Assembly: GCA_001657385.1 (NCBI GenBank)
Contig: LYSZ01000003.1
Span: forward strand, 129,001-193,000
DNA length: 64,000 bases
Source: Parvularcula sp. BBD 1991-13
GTDB taxonomy: Bacteria > Pseudomonadota > Alphaproteobacteria > Caulobacterales > Parvularculaceae
Direction: 5' to 3'
Made by a program: the position numbers and the translations under genes. Below, in pieces: positions 8,306 through 16,165 of this stretch (the stretch's first letter is position 1; every line of letters begins with the position of its first letter). The notes under the pieces are model-generated. The model was given only the letters and a program-made list of their open reading frames with translations. It made no database searches and was not told the DNA's origin.

Positions 8306-8452
8306 ATGATTATCGAACTTGGTCTTGCTTCTGATGTTACTAAAGGCAGCCCCCTTCCGGCTCCAAATATTGAATATACAAGCGCTCTGCCTGCCAACGT
8401 TTGCACACCAGCTTTCACGTCAGGCGGTCAAGATAAATTTACTTGTTCGTAA
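8306..8452 (+). CDS. Lasso peptide precursor A3
   Basis: A 48-residue peptide with leader MIIELGLASDVTK, almost identical to that of A2, and a core beginning GSPLPAPNIEY. The only Glu in the core is residue 23, core position 10, so if it closes the ring the macrolactam would have ten residues, larger than the 7-9 usually seen. The tail has VCTPAF and ends KFTCS, with cysteines at 33 and 47. GGAG lies 8-11 bases before the ATG. It is separated from A2 by 161 bases without a gene and followed by a rho-independent terminator. Confidence 0.83.
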   Translation: MIIELGLASDVTKGSPLPAPNIEYTSALPANVCTPAFTSGGQDKFTCS

Positions 8453-8473
8453 TATTTTATTTGCGAAGAAATT

Positions 8474-8505
8474 TAGATGCGCACTTATGTGCGCATCTAT
8501 TTTTC
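8474..8505 (+). terminator. Rho-independent terminator after precursor A3
   Basis: The perfect 11-bp stem TAGATGCGCAC / GTGCGCATCTA with a TTAT loop is followed by a run of five T. It lies 22 bases after the A3 stop and 28 bases before the end of the convergent isopeptidase gene, so it should end the precursor transcript. Confidence 0.85.
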
Positions 8506-8532
8506 TGATTATTTATATTCTATGTTTACTTC

Positions 8533-10404
8533 TTATTTTAAAAATTTGAATACTTGTCTCCATAAATCATGCTGATTTTGAGGTTGTTCAATAAGATGAT
8601 GCTCTCCAAAATATTTTACAAAAAGAACTTCTTTATCTTCTCGATGTAGCGCAGAGAATATTTCTTCGGCTTGTGTTACGTGTGCTGCTGTATCCAAGCC
8701 GCCATGAATCAGAAGTATCGGCGTAGATACATTCTGGACATGAAAAAGCGGACTGTTTCGTATGTACCGATCCGGCGCGTCCCACGGCTGCGCTCCTAAC
8801 GTGAACAATCGCGATTCGACACTAGGGCGATCATATATGCCGCCAGGCTGACTAAATCTCTCTCCATCAATCTTTGCCCATGGCGCAAATGTTCCGTACT
8901 GGCTAACAATATTGGATATCATCATGGCTGAAATGATTGCTTGAAACCGGTCTGACTGCACAGCCGCAGACAATGCGGCATAGCCGCCAAAACTGTGACC
9001 AGTTAACGCCATACTTCTTTGGTCAACAAACCCAGTATTGATAGCATTGTTAATAGCCGAGTCGATGGCAACTATAATCCGCGGCATAGGCTCCACTGAA
9101 CCTTCTTCCTTGGCATAAGGAATAGACGGTAGTAATACTGCGTATCCTTGGGCGGCAAAAACCTCCATCATAACTGGAGCTGTTAAATATGTTGACCAAA
9201 TATCGCTCGCGAAAGGAGGATGATTTACTGGTGGCGTCTCATAAATCAACCCCGGATAAGCAATCACCACCAGCGGATAAGGCTCAGGCCGATCCAGGGA
9301 CGCGCTCGGCGGCAGGAACAGCCAGCTTTTGACCTGTTCTCCAGCATAGTCCTCATGGTCGATCCGGATGGGGCCGACCGCGGTCTCAACCCCCGCCAGA
9401 TGTTCGTTGAACTGGAGGAGCAACACCGGTTCGGCGCCCTGTTCCCTCGCCACGTAATGCAGCCGGCTGCCGACGGCATTATCGTTCGTCAGGAACACCT
9501 CCCCCCTGTCCGACGACGCCATCAGGAGGGATTGGGGCGCGGGCGGGTTCAGCGCCTCCGGAGACGGTTCCAGTCGCGCATAAGCCGTCTTTGTTCTTGC
9601 AACGCTGAATTCTTTTAGACGCTCGACATACGCAGTTTCCTCTTGCTCCGTCGCCGGACGCATGGCGCCCGCGGAGACATTGATGGCGACATAGGACCGG
9701 GTTTCATCCCGATCCTTGCTTTTGGCGTATTTGCCGCCGCCGACCACTTCCGCCGTGACCGCGCCGTCGCGCCACCCGGCCTCCCGCGCCGCCGCAATGT
9801 CACGCGCAGCCTTCATAACTTCCCACGCAAGGCCGGTGCTCCGGTAGCCCCGGTTCAGGGCGGCGACAAGGTAGCCGTCACCGGTCCAGAGGGGTTCGCT
9901 GAACCTTTCGTCCTCCCCCGCCTCACCGTCGACATATCTAAATTTGCGGCGCTTCAGGTCGTAAAGGCCGAGGCGCTCCCGCTCGTCCTCCAAATGGTGG
10001 ATAGCGAGATAGCGCCCGCCAGGGGACATGACGTCCGGCGACCCCAAAACAGCGCCGGCGAAGGCGTAGGAGTCCGCCTCCGCCTGATCGAACAGGGGCC
10101 GCGCCGGCGCGGCGCCGTCCATGGGGGCGACATAGATTTTCTTGCGTTTCGTATCGTTGGACGTAGGGGAGAAAGCGGCGCGAACATAGCCGCCGTCGGG
10201 GGACCAGGCGGAGTCGGACAGTTCGAAATAGACCTGGCCCCGCGCATCGTCGATGACCACGGCGCCCACATGCTGGCGCTGGAGGAGCAAGTCGACGGTC
10301 GCGGTTTTGACAGGGGGGGCGGTTTTCACCGGCTCGGCGGCTACAGCGATCCCAATGGAGAGGATGGAGAGCACGGCGAGAACGAGGGGGCGCATGGCGG
10401 TCAT
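8533..10404 (-). CDS. Lasso peptide isopeptidase, S9 prolyl-oligopeptidase family
   Basis: A 623-residue exported protein with a signal peptide ending near VAA-EPV. Residues about 40-370 are the beta-propeller part; the C-terminal alpha/beta hydrolase has S471 in GHSFGG, D571 in HGGLDTAAH and H602/H603 in FGEHHLIE. This is the architecture of AtxE2-type isopeptidases, which hydrolyse the isopeptide bond of threaded lasso peptides, and it is the normal partner of proteobacterial lasso loci lacking an ABC exporter, as here. The catalytic domain (8533 to about 9250) is markedly AT-rich, for example 23 G+C of 60 at 9001-9060, while the propeller is GC-rich, so the gene looks chimeric. Confidence 0.88.
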   Translation of the reverse strand: MTAMRPLVLAVLSILSIGIAVAAEPVKTAPPVKTATVDLLLQRQHVGAVVIDDARGQVYFELSDSAWSPDGGYVRAAFSPTSNDTKRKKIYVAPMDGAAPARPLFDQAEADSYAFAGAVLGSPDVMSPGGRYLAIHHLEDERERLGLYDLKRRKFRYVDGEAGEDERFSEPLWTGDGYLVAALNRGYRSTGLAWEVMKAARDIAAAREAGWRDGAVTAEVVGGGKYAKSKDRDETRSYVAINVSAGAMRPATEQEETAYVERLKEFSVARTKTAYARLEPSPEALNPPAPQSLLMASSDRGEVFLTNDNAVGSRLHYVAREQGAEPVLLLQFNEHLAGVETAVGPIRIDHEDYAGEQVKSWLFLPPSASLDRPEPYPLVVIAYPGLIYETPPVNHPPFASDIWSTYLTAPVMMEVFAAQGYAVLLPSIPYAKEEGSVEPMPRIIVAIDSAINNAINTGFVDQRSMALTGHSFGGYAALSAAVQSDRFQAIISAMMISNIVSQYGTFAPWAKIDGERFSQPGGIYDRPSVESRLFTLGAQPWDAPDRYIRNSPLFHVQNVSTPILLIHGGLDTAAHVTQAEEIFSALHREDKEVLFVKYFGEHHLIEQPQNQHDLWRQVFKFLK

Positions 10405-10416
10405 CAGCAGTGGTCC

Positions 10417-10431
10417 TTACACAGACTTTTA
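10417..10431 (-). repeat. 15-bp element upstream of isopeptidase, copy 1
   Basis: On the minus strand it reads TAAAAGTCTGTGTAA, ending 13 bases before the isopeptidase start. The same 15 bases in the same orientation lie upstream of the IPNS-like oxygenase at 17216-17230. It could be a promoter piece, but a match of this length can also arise by chance. Confidence 0.4.
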
Positions 10432-10522
10432 ATAGACTGCCGTCCCGGTGCGAGCACGGGACGGCGCGCGGCGGGGGAAAGGGAGCGCGCGTTTTACGCT
10501 TTACAATGTGAAACATCATTAT

Positions 10523-10554
10523 CCTGGGGGGCGGCAGCATCGCCGTCCCCCAGG
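10523..10554 (-). other. Hairpin between receptor and isopeptidase genes
   Basis: CCTGGGGG (10523-10530) pairs with CCCCCAGG (10547-10554), with further pairing inside. On the minus strand it follows the receptor stop by 21 bases. There is no T run after it, so it is more likely a partial terminator, attenuator or RNA-stability element than a full terminator. Confidence 0.5.
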
Positions 10555-10575
10555 GTGAGGATGATCTTTTACGTC

Positions 10576-13206
10576 CTAGAACGACTTGGCGAGGGTGACG
10601 ACGATCTGTCGCCCCCAGGGGGTGGCGTTGGCGGAGTCGAAATTAAGGCCGAAGGGCGTCAACGCAAAGGGCGGGTCGTTATCGAACAGATTGGTGACGT
10701 TGAAGCCGAAACGCACATTGTTGGCGACGACATTGTCAAAGCGCGTTCCCGTTTCATAAGCGAGGGAAAGGTCGATGGTGGTCCAGGCGTCGATGCCGCT
10801 GGCGATGGACCCGTCGATATTGTCGCGATAGCCGTCCACGTAATTGACGGCGGTGAAAACCGTGAACCCGTTATGGGACCAGGAGACATCGCCGCGCATT
10901 TTGAAATCCACCGGGCGGTAGAGGGTGTTGATTTCGTCGCTGGAGGGCGCCAGTTCCGTCAGCCGTCCGACATAATCGATCAGATAGGTGGCGTTGGCGC
11001 CGGCGGAAAACTCGCCGAGATTGGTTTCTCTTATATAGTTAAGTGTTAAATCAAAACCTCGGACATCACGCTCAGAAATATTTGTGAAATTTGGTGCAAA
11101 AATTACTTGAACTTCATCGGGTAAAAAACCAAAGTTATTACTAAGAAAGACTTCTCCTGCTGCAGCTTGATCAAAAAATACCTGAACAGCACTAGGATTC
11201 GGGTCGAGATCAGCCAACTCAAAGAATGATGAATTTTGAATGGTAGATAAGACATTAATCTGCTCTAATCTATCTGTATAAGAAATATCGAAAAAATTTC
11301 CCTCAATGCTAAGTCCATTAAGGAATCTAGTTTCATACACAAATCCTGCTGACCATGTCTTGGCGCGTTCTGGTGTCAAATTTGGATTACCGCCACTTTG
11401 GAACAGGGCCACATAACTCGGAAAACCAAAGAAATCAAAGGCGGCAGGTTCATTTGGTCTTTGACCAGTAAAAAATGAATCAAATAGCCCTGTTACAATT
11501 ATGCTCTGAAATTGATTTACTGAACGTAGATCGGGAGCCCGAAAAGCCTCAGAATAGGATGACCGGAATGACAAATGGTCGTTTACTTCCCAGAAAAGAC
11601 CAATTTTAGGGTCAAATGTATCGCCGAAGTCACTGTAGTCTTCATATCGGCCAGCAAGAGACAGTTCAAGCTTTTGCATAAAAGGCATCGTAGCCGCTTT
11701 TCCAAAAATCGGAACTAATACTTCTGCATATCCAGCAGATATATCTCGTTCACCAAATTCTTCGATGCCAACGTCAGTACCGGGAAGTAAGAACTTTTCT
11801 TTTCGGTAAAGTCCGCCGACGGAGAAAGACACAGCGCCGCCGGGTAGGTCAAAGGCCTGCCCACTGACACGCCCCTCATAAACTGTCAGGTCGTTGTCAA
11901 AATCAAGTCGCCGAACGGTTCCAGACAGGGTTTCGGTCGAGGTCAGGTCACTACGATTCCGCGTAATGTCCGCGAAAAAGGCGGCGGTAATCCTGTCGGT
12001 GACGTCGAATTCGACGCTGGGGTTGATGGACAGGGACGTCTGTTCCGAGACGTTGATTTCCGGAACGCTGTTGGTGACGGAGAACGAGTCGCTGGACGTG
12101 CTGGAATAGAACGTATTGACGGCGAGGCGGAGTTTCGGGGTGATCTCCTGTTTCACATTGCCGGAGACGCCGAGGCGGTCCGCGTTGGAGCCCAGGGTCG
12201 CGCCCTCGCGGGCGAGGTCAAGGTTGATGAAGTCGCGCTCCTCGACCAGGAGGGGCTTTTCCTCCTGGTAGTCGACGCCGGCGAAAAAACTGCCCGAGCC
12301 CCAGCTGAAGCCGCCGGCGCCGCCGACGCCCCAGTCCTCGCGGGAGCCGTCGGTCACCGTGCCGTAGCGGGCGTTGACGTCGAGGCCCTTGTAGTCGTCG
12401 CGGGTGATGAAGTTGATGACGCCGCCGACGGCGTCGGAGCCGTAGATCGCCGTCGCGCCGTCGGTGAGGATCTCCACGCGCTCAATCGCGCCGAGGGGGA
12501 TGACGTTGACGTCGACGATGGCGGCGTCGCCGGAGAACGGCAGGCGGCGGCCGTTCAGGAGCACGAGGGTGGAGCCGCCGCCGAGGCCGCGCAGGTCGAC
12601 GCTGGTGCCCTGGGTGCGGTTGCGGCCGGAGGTGAAGGGGTTGCCGCTCTCGGCGGTGAGCTGGGTTTCGCTGGCGAAGTTCTGCGGGATGGTGCGCAGG
12701 AAGTCGTCGACGGTGGCCGCGCCGGACAGGTCGATGTCCTCCCGGTCGAAAGTAATGACGGGGACAGTCGGGTTTTCGATGCCCTGGATGTTGGTGCCGG
12801 TGACGACGACTTCGTCCATGTCGAGATCGGCGTCGGCTGCGGATGACGATGCGGCGCTGTCGATGGTGTCGACCGCGGCGGTGCGGATGATGATGGCGCC
12901 GTCGGCGCCTTCCATATAGGAAAGGTCATTGCCCTGAAGGAGCATAGCGAGCGCTTCGTCGTCGGAATAGGTTCCGACGACGGCGGGGGCGCTGCGGCCT
13001 TCGACAAGAGCCGCTGAGTACATGAGCTGTTGGTTGGTCTGTTCGCTGTAACGGGCGAGCGCGCCGTCAAGTCCCTGCGCGGGTATGTCGAACCGATATT
13101 CCTGCGCCGATGCCGCCGATGCCGATGCCGCCGTTAGCGCGCCGGCGATTCCTCCCACAATCGCCGTCGTCAGCAACAGCTGACGCTTCGCCCCCCGAAA
13201 AACCAT
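10576..13206 (-). CDS. TonB-dependent receptor with STN signalling domain
   Basis: An 876-residue outer-membrane receptor. A signal peptide ends near ASAQEYRF; residues about 36-105 are the secretin/TonB N-terminal (STN) domain (FDIPAQGLDGALARYSEQTNQ), the FecA-type segment that talks to FecR. A TonB-box-like EVVVTG is near residue 130, then the plug with LRGLGGGSTLVLLNGRR and AIYGSDAVGGVINFITR. The barrel ends in the aromatic terminus LAKSF. With isopeptidase, FecR and sigma beside it, it probably imports the lasso peptide or its metal complex. Bases about 11030-11820 (barrel residues about 460-725) are strongly AT-rich (21 G+C of 60 at 11041-11100) against 47 of 60 at 12301-12360. Confidence 0.92.
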   Translation of the reverse strand: MVFRGAKRQLLLTTAIVGGIAGALTAASASAASAQEYRFDIPAQGLDGALARYSEQTNQQLMYSAALVEGRSAPAVVGTYSDDEALAMLLQGNDLSYMEGADGAIIIRTAAVDTIDSAASSSAADADLDMDEVVVTGTNIQGIENPTVPVITFDREDIDLSGAATVDDFLRTIPQNFASETQLTAESGNPFTSGRNRTQGTSVDLRGLGGGSTLVLLNGRRLPFSGDAAIVDVNVIPLGAIERVEILTDGATAIYGSDAVGGVINFITRDDYKGLDVNARYGTVTDGSREDWGVGGAGGFSWGSGSFFAGVDYQEEKPLLVEERDFINLDLAREGATLGSNADRLGVSGNVKQEITPKLRLAVNTFYSSTSSDSFSVTNSVPEINVSEQTSLSINPSVEFDVTDRITAAFFADITRNRSDLTSTETLSGTVRRLDFDNDLTVYEGRVSGQAFDLPGGAVSFSVGGLYRKEKFLLPGTDVGIEEFGERDISAGYAEVLVPIFGKAATMPFMQKLELSLAGRYEDYSDFGDTFDPKIGLFWEVNDHLSFRSSYSEAFRAPDLRSVNQFQSIIVTGLFDSFFTGQRPNEPAAFDFFGFPSYVALFQSGGNPNLTPERAKTWSAGFVYETRFLNGLSIEGNFFDISYTDRLEQINVLSTIQNSSFFELADLDPNPSAVQVFFDQAAAGEVFLSNNFGFLPDEVQVIFAPNFTNISERDVRGFDLTLNYIRETNLGEFSAGANATYLIDYVGRLTELAPSSDEINTLYRPVDFKMRGDVSWSHNGFTVFTAVNYVDGYRDNIDGSIASGIDAWTTIDLSLAYETGTRFDNVVANNVRFGFNVTNLFDNDPPFALTPFGLNFDSANATPWGRQIVVTLAKSF

Positions 13207-13624
13207 TCTATCCGTTCCCCTAAATGCCAGAGAAGCGGCCTGTCATGCGAAGTCCATTATATTGGATCTACGCGGGACCGCGTTTCTCTCATGTTCAAGA
13301 CGGGCCCAACGCCCATTGCGCGATTGCCCTCACGACATCGCTCACGGAATAATGCGTTTCAAAACTTCAAACGGGCGAAGAAACGTGTTTGGGCTCTTTC
13401 TGAACTATTCGAAAACGACCACATATTTTTCCTAGGCTGGTTTAATAAAGCGGTCAATACTTATGGTTGCTGAAGGCGCACATTATCCCTCTTAAGATGC
13501 ATAAAGGCGGTCGCCGGATATTTATTCCCCCAGTCCGGAATGACATTCGGACGCGATGGACGCCATGCAGGCGGCGCAAGGTGTTTTACAAAAAGTTGTA
13601 ATGAATAATACGCCGGAGGAATGG
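13207..13624. other. Intergenic region between FecR and receptor genes
   Basis: No gene is supported in these 418 bases. They should contain the receptor promoter, likely the target of the adjacent ECF sigma factor, but I could not define a convincing -35/-10 pair. A small inverted repeat TTACAA-AAAG-TTGTAA lies at 13586-13601, just after the FecR stop. Confidence 0.4.
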
Positions 13625-14683
13625 CTAGGGCGCTTCCCCGCGATATTCGAGGCGGATTTCGGCGTCGCTCATGCGGACGATCTCGAGGCCGTCCAGCGCA
13701 TACCCCATATTTTCCACAACCGCCTGGGGATTTTTCACGTCGAACCGCCCGCTGATCTTCAGCGCCCGCAGCGTCGGATCGTCAGCAAGCGTCACTTTCG
13801 CCTTGGAATAGCGATTCAGTTCGGCAACCGCGACGTCCAGGGAAGCGCCGTTCAACACCAGCATGCCGGTTTTCCACAGGCCCGCCTGATCGAGATTGAC
13901 CGAGGCCACATCGGAAAGCGTGACGTCGCTGCGCGCATTGACGGTCTCGCCCGGCGCAAGCATGACGACGTCGGCAGGCAGGCGGTCCGCCTCGCGCCCG
14001 CGCCATCGGCGCCAGCGCCCGGCTTCCTCCGCGTCGCTGACGACCGCGCTGCCCTCCAACAGCGTGAACGCGGTCTCCTCAGCGTACCGGCGGACCGTAA
14101 AGACCGTGCCGAGCGCCATGATCATGCCGTCATCCGTGTGCGCCTGGAACGGCCGCTCGCGATCGGACGCCACGTCGAATTCGCTACGCCCCTGGAGAAG
14201 ATCGACGCGGCGCAATTTATCCGAAAAGGACACGCGAATCCGGGAATTGGTGTCGAGCGTCGCCACCGAGCCGTCGCTCAGGGTGACGGATTTCTGCTCG
14301 CCCACGGCGGTCGCGTAAACCAGCGCGTCCCGTTGCTGAAAGGGCGCAAGCGCCCAGACCCCGACGCCGCCAACGGCGACAAACAGAACCACCCCCGCCG
14401 CCATGGCCGTAACCTGCGACAGGGACGAAGCCTCCCGGTCCCGCAGGTCGTCGGCGACCGGAGACGTCTCAGCCCCCGGCCCGCCAGCGGTCCGCAGCAC
14501 GGTAATGGTATGGAGATAATGCTCGTAGGCGAGGCGATGGTCGTCGCTCGCCGTCAGCCACACCCGAAACGCGGCCCCCTCCTCATCGCTAAAGTCCGGG
14601 CTTTCCGTCCTTTCGATCCAGTGAAGAGCCTGCCTTTCGGTATCCGATGCGTCGTCTCGGCTTGACAAGGGTACTGGTGTCAA
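13625..14683 (-). CDS. FecR-type anti-sigma regulator
   Basis: A 352-residue FecR-family protein. Residues about 13-60 form the cytoplasmic DUF4880-type anti-sigma part (ALHWIERTESPDFSDEEGAAF), a single membrane helix follows at about 92-112 (VTAMAAGVVLFVAVGGVGVW), and the periplasmic FecR domain carries LSDGSVATLDTNSRIRV and GMIMALGTVFTVRRY. The C-terminal piece (VAVAELNRYSKAKVTL) is STN-like. The start is a TTG that overlaps the sigma gene stop (TTGA), indicating translational coupling. It should relay receptor occupancy from the STN domain to the sigma factor. Confidence 0.9.
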   Translation of the reverse strand: MTPVPLSSRDDASDTERQALHWIERTESPDFSDEEGAAFRVWLTASDDHRLAYEHYLHTITVLRTAGGPGAETSPVADDLRDREASSLSQVTAMAAGVVLFVAVGGVGVWALAPFQQRDALVYATAVGEQKSVTLSDGSVATLDTNSRIRVSFSDKLRRVDLLQGRSEFDVASDRERPFQAHTDDGMIMALGTVFTVRRYAEETAFTLLEGSAVVSDAEEAGRWRRWRGREADRLPADVVMLAPGETVNARSDVTLSDVASVNLDQAGLWKTGMLVLNGASLDVAVAELNRYSKAKVTLADDPTLRALKISGRFDVKNPQAVVENMGYALDGLEIVRMSDAEIRLEYRGEAP

Positions 14684-15426
14684 CTCACTGCGCCTTTTCG
14701 CATTAGTTCTTCTTTTATGATGCGCAGCGCGCTGTGCCGGACATTCCTCGCCGTACGGACGGAAATGCCGAGGTCCTTGGCGATCACTTTCCAGCCTTTG
14801 CCGCGCATGTAAAAATCGTCGATAACCTTTTGTTCGCGGGCGTTCAGCTTGCGCATGGCCGATTTCACCCGCTCCACCTCCTGGCGGCCGATCACCCGTT
14901 GCTCGGCGCTGACGAGGCTGTCGTCGGCGAGCGACGCCTCCAGGCCTTCCTGGTCGTCAAGGCCGGAAGAGCGTTTCACATGCGCGGACCGGAAATGGTC
15001 GAACGCGGCGTTGCGCGCCGCGCGATAGATGTAGCTGAGCTTGTCGTCAACGCCGACTAGCCTGCGCTTTTCAATAAGATCGACAAAAAGGTCGTGCACG
15101 ATGTCGGCGGCGTCCTCGCTGTTGCCGACCATGCGACGCACATGATTGAACAATTGCGCATAGTAAGTGACGTACAGGTAGTCGAAATTCAGATCCTCGT
15201 CCGGATAGTCCGGCGCCGCGCCGTTGGCCGCCAGCGGGGTCGACGGCTGGGACGCCTGATGGGTCTCGCAGGCGGCGCCGATCGCCCGATTGGCCGGCGC
15301 AGCGGCGGATTTACCGCGCTGTTGCAGCCCCTTTTTCTGATCGGGCGCCGGGCCGCGCCGGCCGAACTCAAGATCAAGAATATTGCCCGACGCTGCCAAT
15401 TTAGCGAAGTACGTGACGCGCGACAT
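14680..15426 (-). CDS. ECF sigma factor, FecI-like
   Basis: Sigma region 2 is seen in LYVTYYAQLFNHVRRMVGNSEDAADIVHDLFVDLIE and region 4 in LNAREQKVIDDFYMRGKGWKVIAKDLGISVRTARNVRHSALR. The chosen ATG (15426) follows a GGGGTGGGG stretch and gives 248 residues; that still leaves an unusual N-terminal extension of about 85 residues before region 2, and an earlier ATG at 15510 would make it longer. The extension has no recognisable domain. It is co-encoded with FecR and should drive transcription of the receptor/isopeptidase genes when the lasso signal arrives. Confidence 0.88.
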   Translation of the reverse strand: MSRVTYFAKLAASGNILDLEFGRRGPAPDQKKGLQQRGKSAAAPANRAIGAACETHQASQPSTPLAANGAAPDYPDEDLNFDYLYVTYYAQLFNHVRRMVGNSEDAADIVHDLFVDLIEKRRLVGVDDKLSYIYRAARNAAFDHFRSAHVKRSSGLDDQEGLEASLADDSLVSAEQRVIGRQEVERVKSAMRKLNAREQKVIDDFYMRGKGWKVIAKDLGISVRTARNVRHSALRIIKEELMRKGAVS

Positions 15427-16165
15427 GGATCCCCACCCCTGATGCAATCCGTATTGCACAATTTTGAATAAAATTCTCATAGATTGAAATCGAAGCAAGA
15501 GCAATCGCAAATACCCGCGGCGTTTTTCAATCGCTGATCAGTATCCGGCGATACGGCGTCGCCGTTTTCACGGATCCGCAGAAACCAAAATAAACCCTTT
15601 AACGATTATTTTCACGGAATGTTTTTCCGTCGGTCATTACTTCCACCGAATGACGTTTGACGCCGCTTTCGTCGCATAACGAAAGCTTTTATGCGATTTG
15701 ATGCTGGAAAAAGATTGAATGCCAGTTTTTTGATATATGAATTGATGAAAAATAAATTGTGTATCAATAGGAATTTTTATCACTCTCTTCATGACATTTT
15801 ATTTTTAGCGCCATTTTCCATCCTATTCTCCATTTTTGTGACATACATTGCGGACTTATTAATAATGAAACTCATAATCATTATTGGAAATATAGTCGCT
15901 ACATATGGCTTAATTGGTTATTCTCCATAAAAAGCGCAAGAGGTGCGCTTGCACGTGGTGCGGCGTCATGCCGTTGAGCCGACGCGTCTGGCCGCGGCCG
16001 GCCCGGCTGCATTTCTCATGGTAAAAATCGTCGGCCGCTTCAGCCGCCGCGGCGTCAGGCCAATGACCGAAACGACCGCACTCCAATGCGGCGCCGCGCA
16101 AGAATGCGGCGCAACGCAAGGCCGTCTCCCGAATTCAGCGGGGGCGCTCCCTTTCTGACGGCGGC
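15427..16165. other. Intergenic region upstream of sigma factor
   Basis: About 740 bases that should include the sigma operon promoter. The middle (about 15700-15930) is AT-rich and holds only the doubtful small frame listed separately. Nothing else is recognisable. Confidence 0.4.
15691..15930 (+). CDS. Possible small membrane protein
   Basis: A 79-residue frame in an AT-rich patch, with two hydrophobic segments (ILFLAPFSILFSIFVTYIADLLIM and KLIIIIGNIVATYGLIGY). There is no clear ribosome-binding site and I recognise no family. AT-rich random DNA easily gives such hydrophobic frames, so this may not be a gene. Confidence 0.2.
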   Translation: MRFDAGKRLNASFLIYELMKNKLCINRNFYHSLHDILFLAPFSILFSIFVTYIADLLIMKLIIIIGNIVATYGLIGYSP

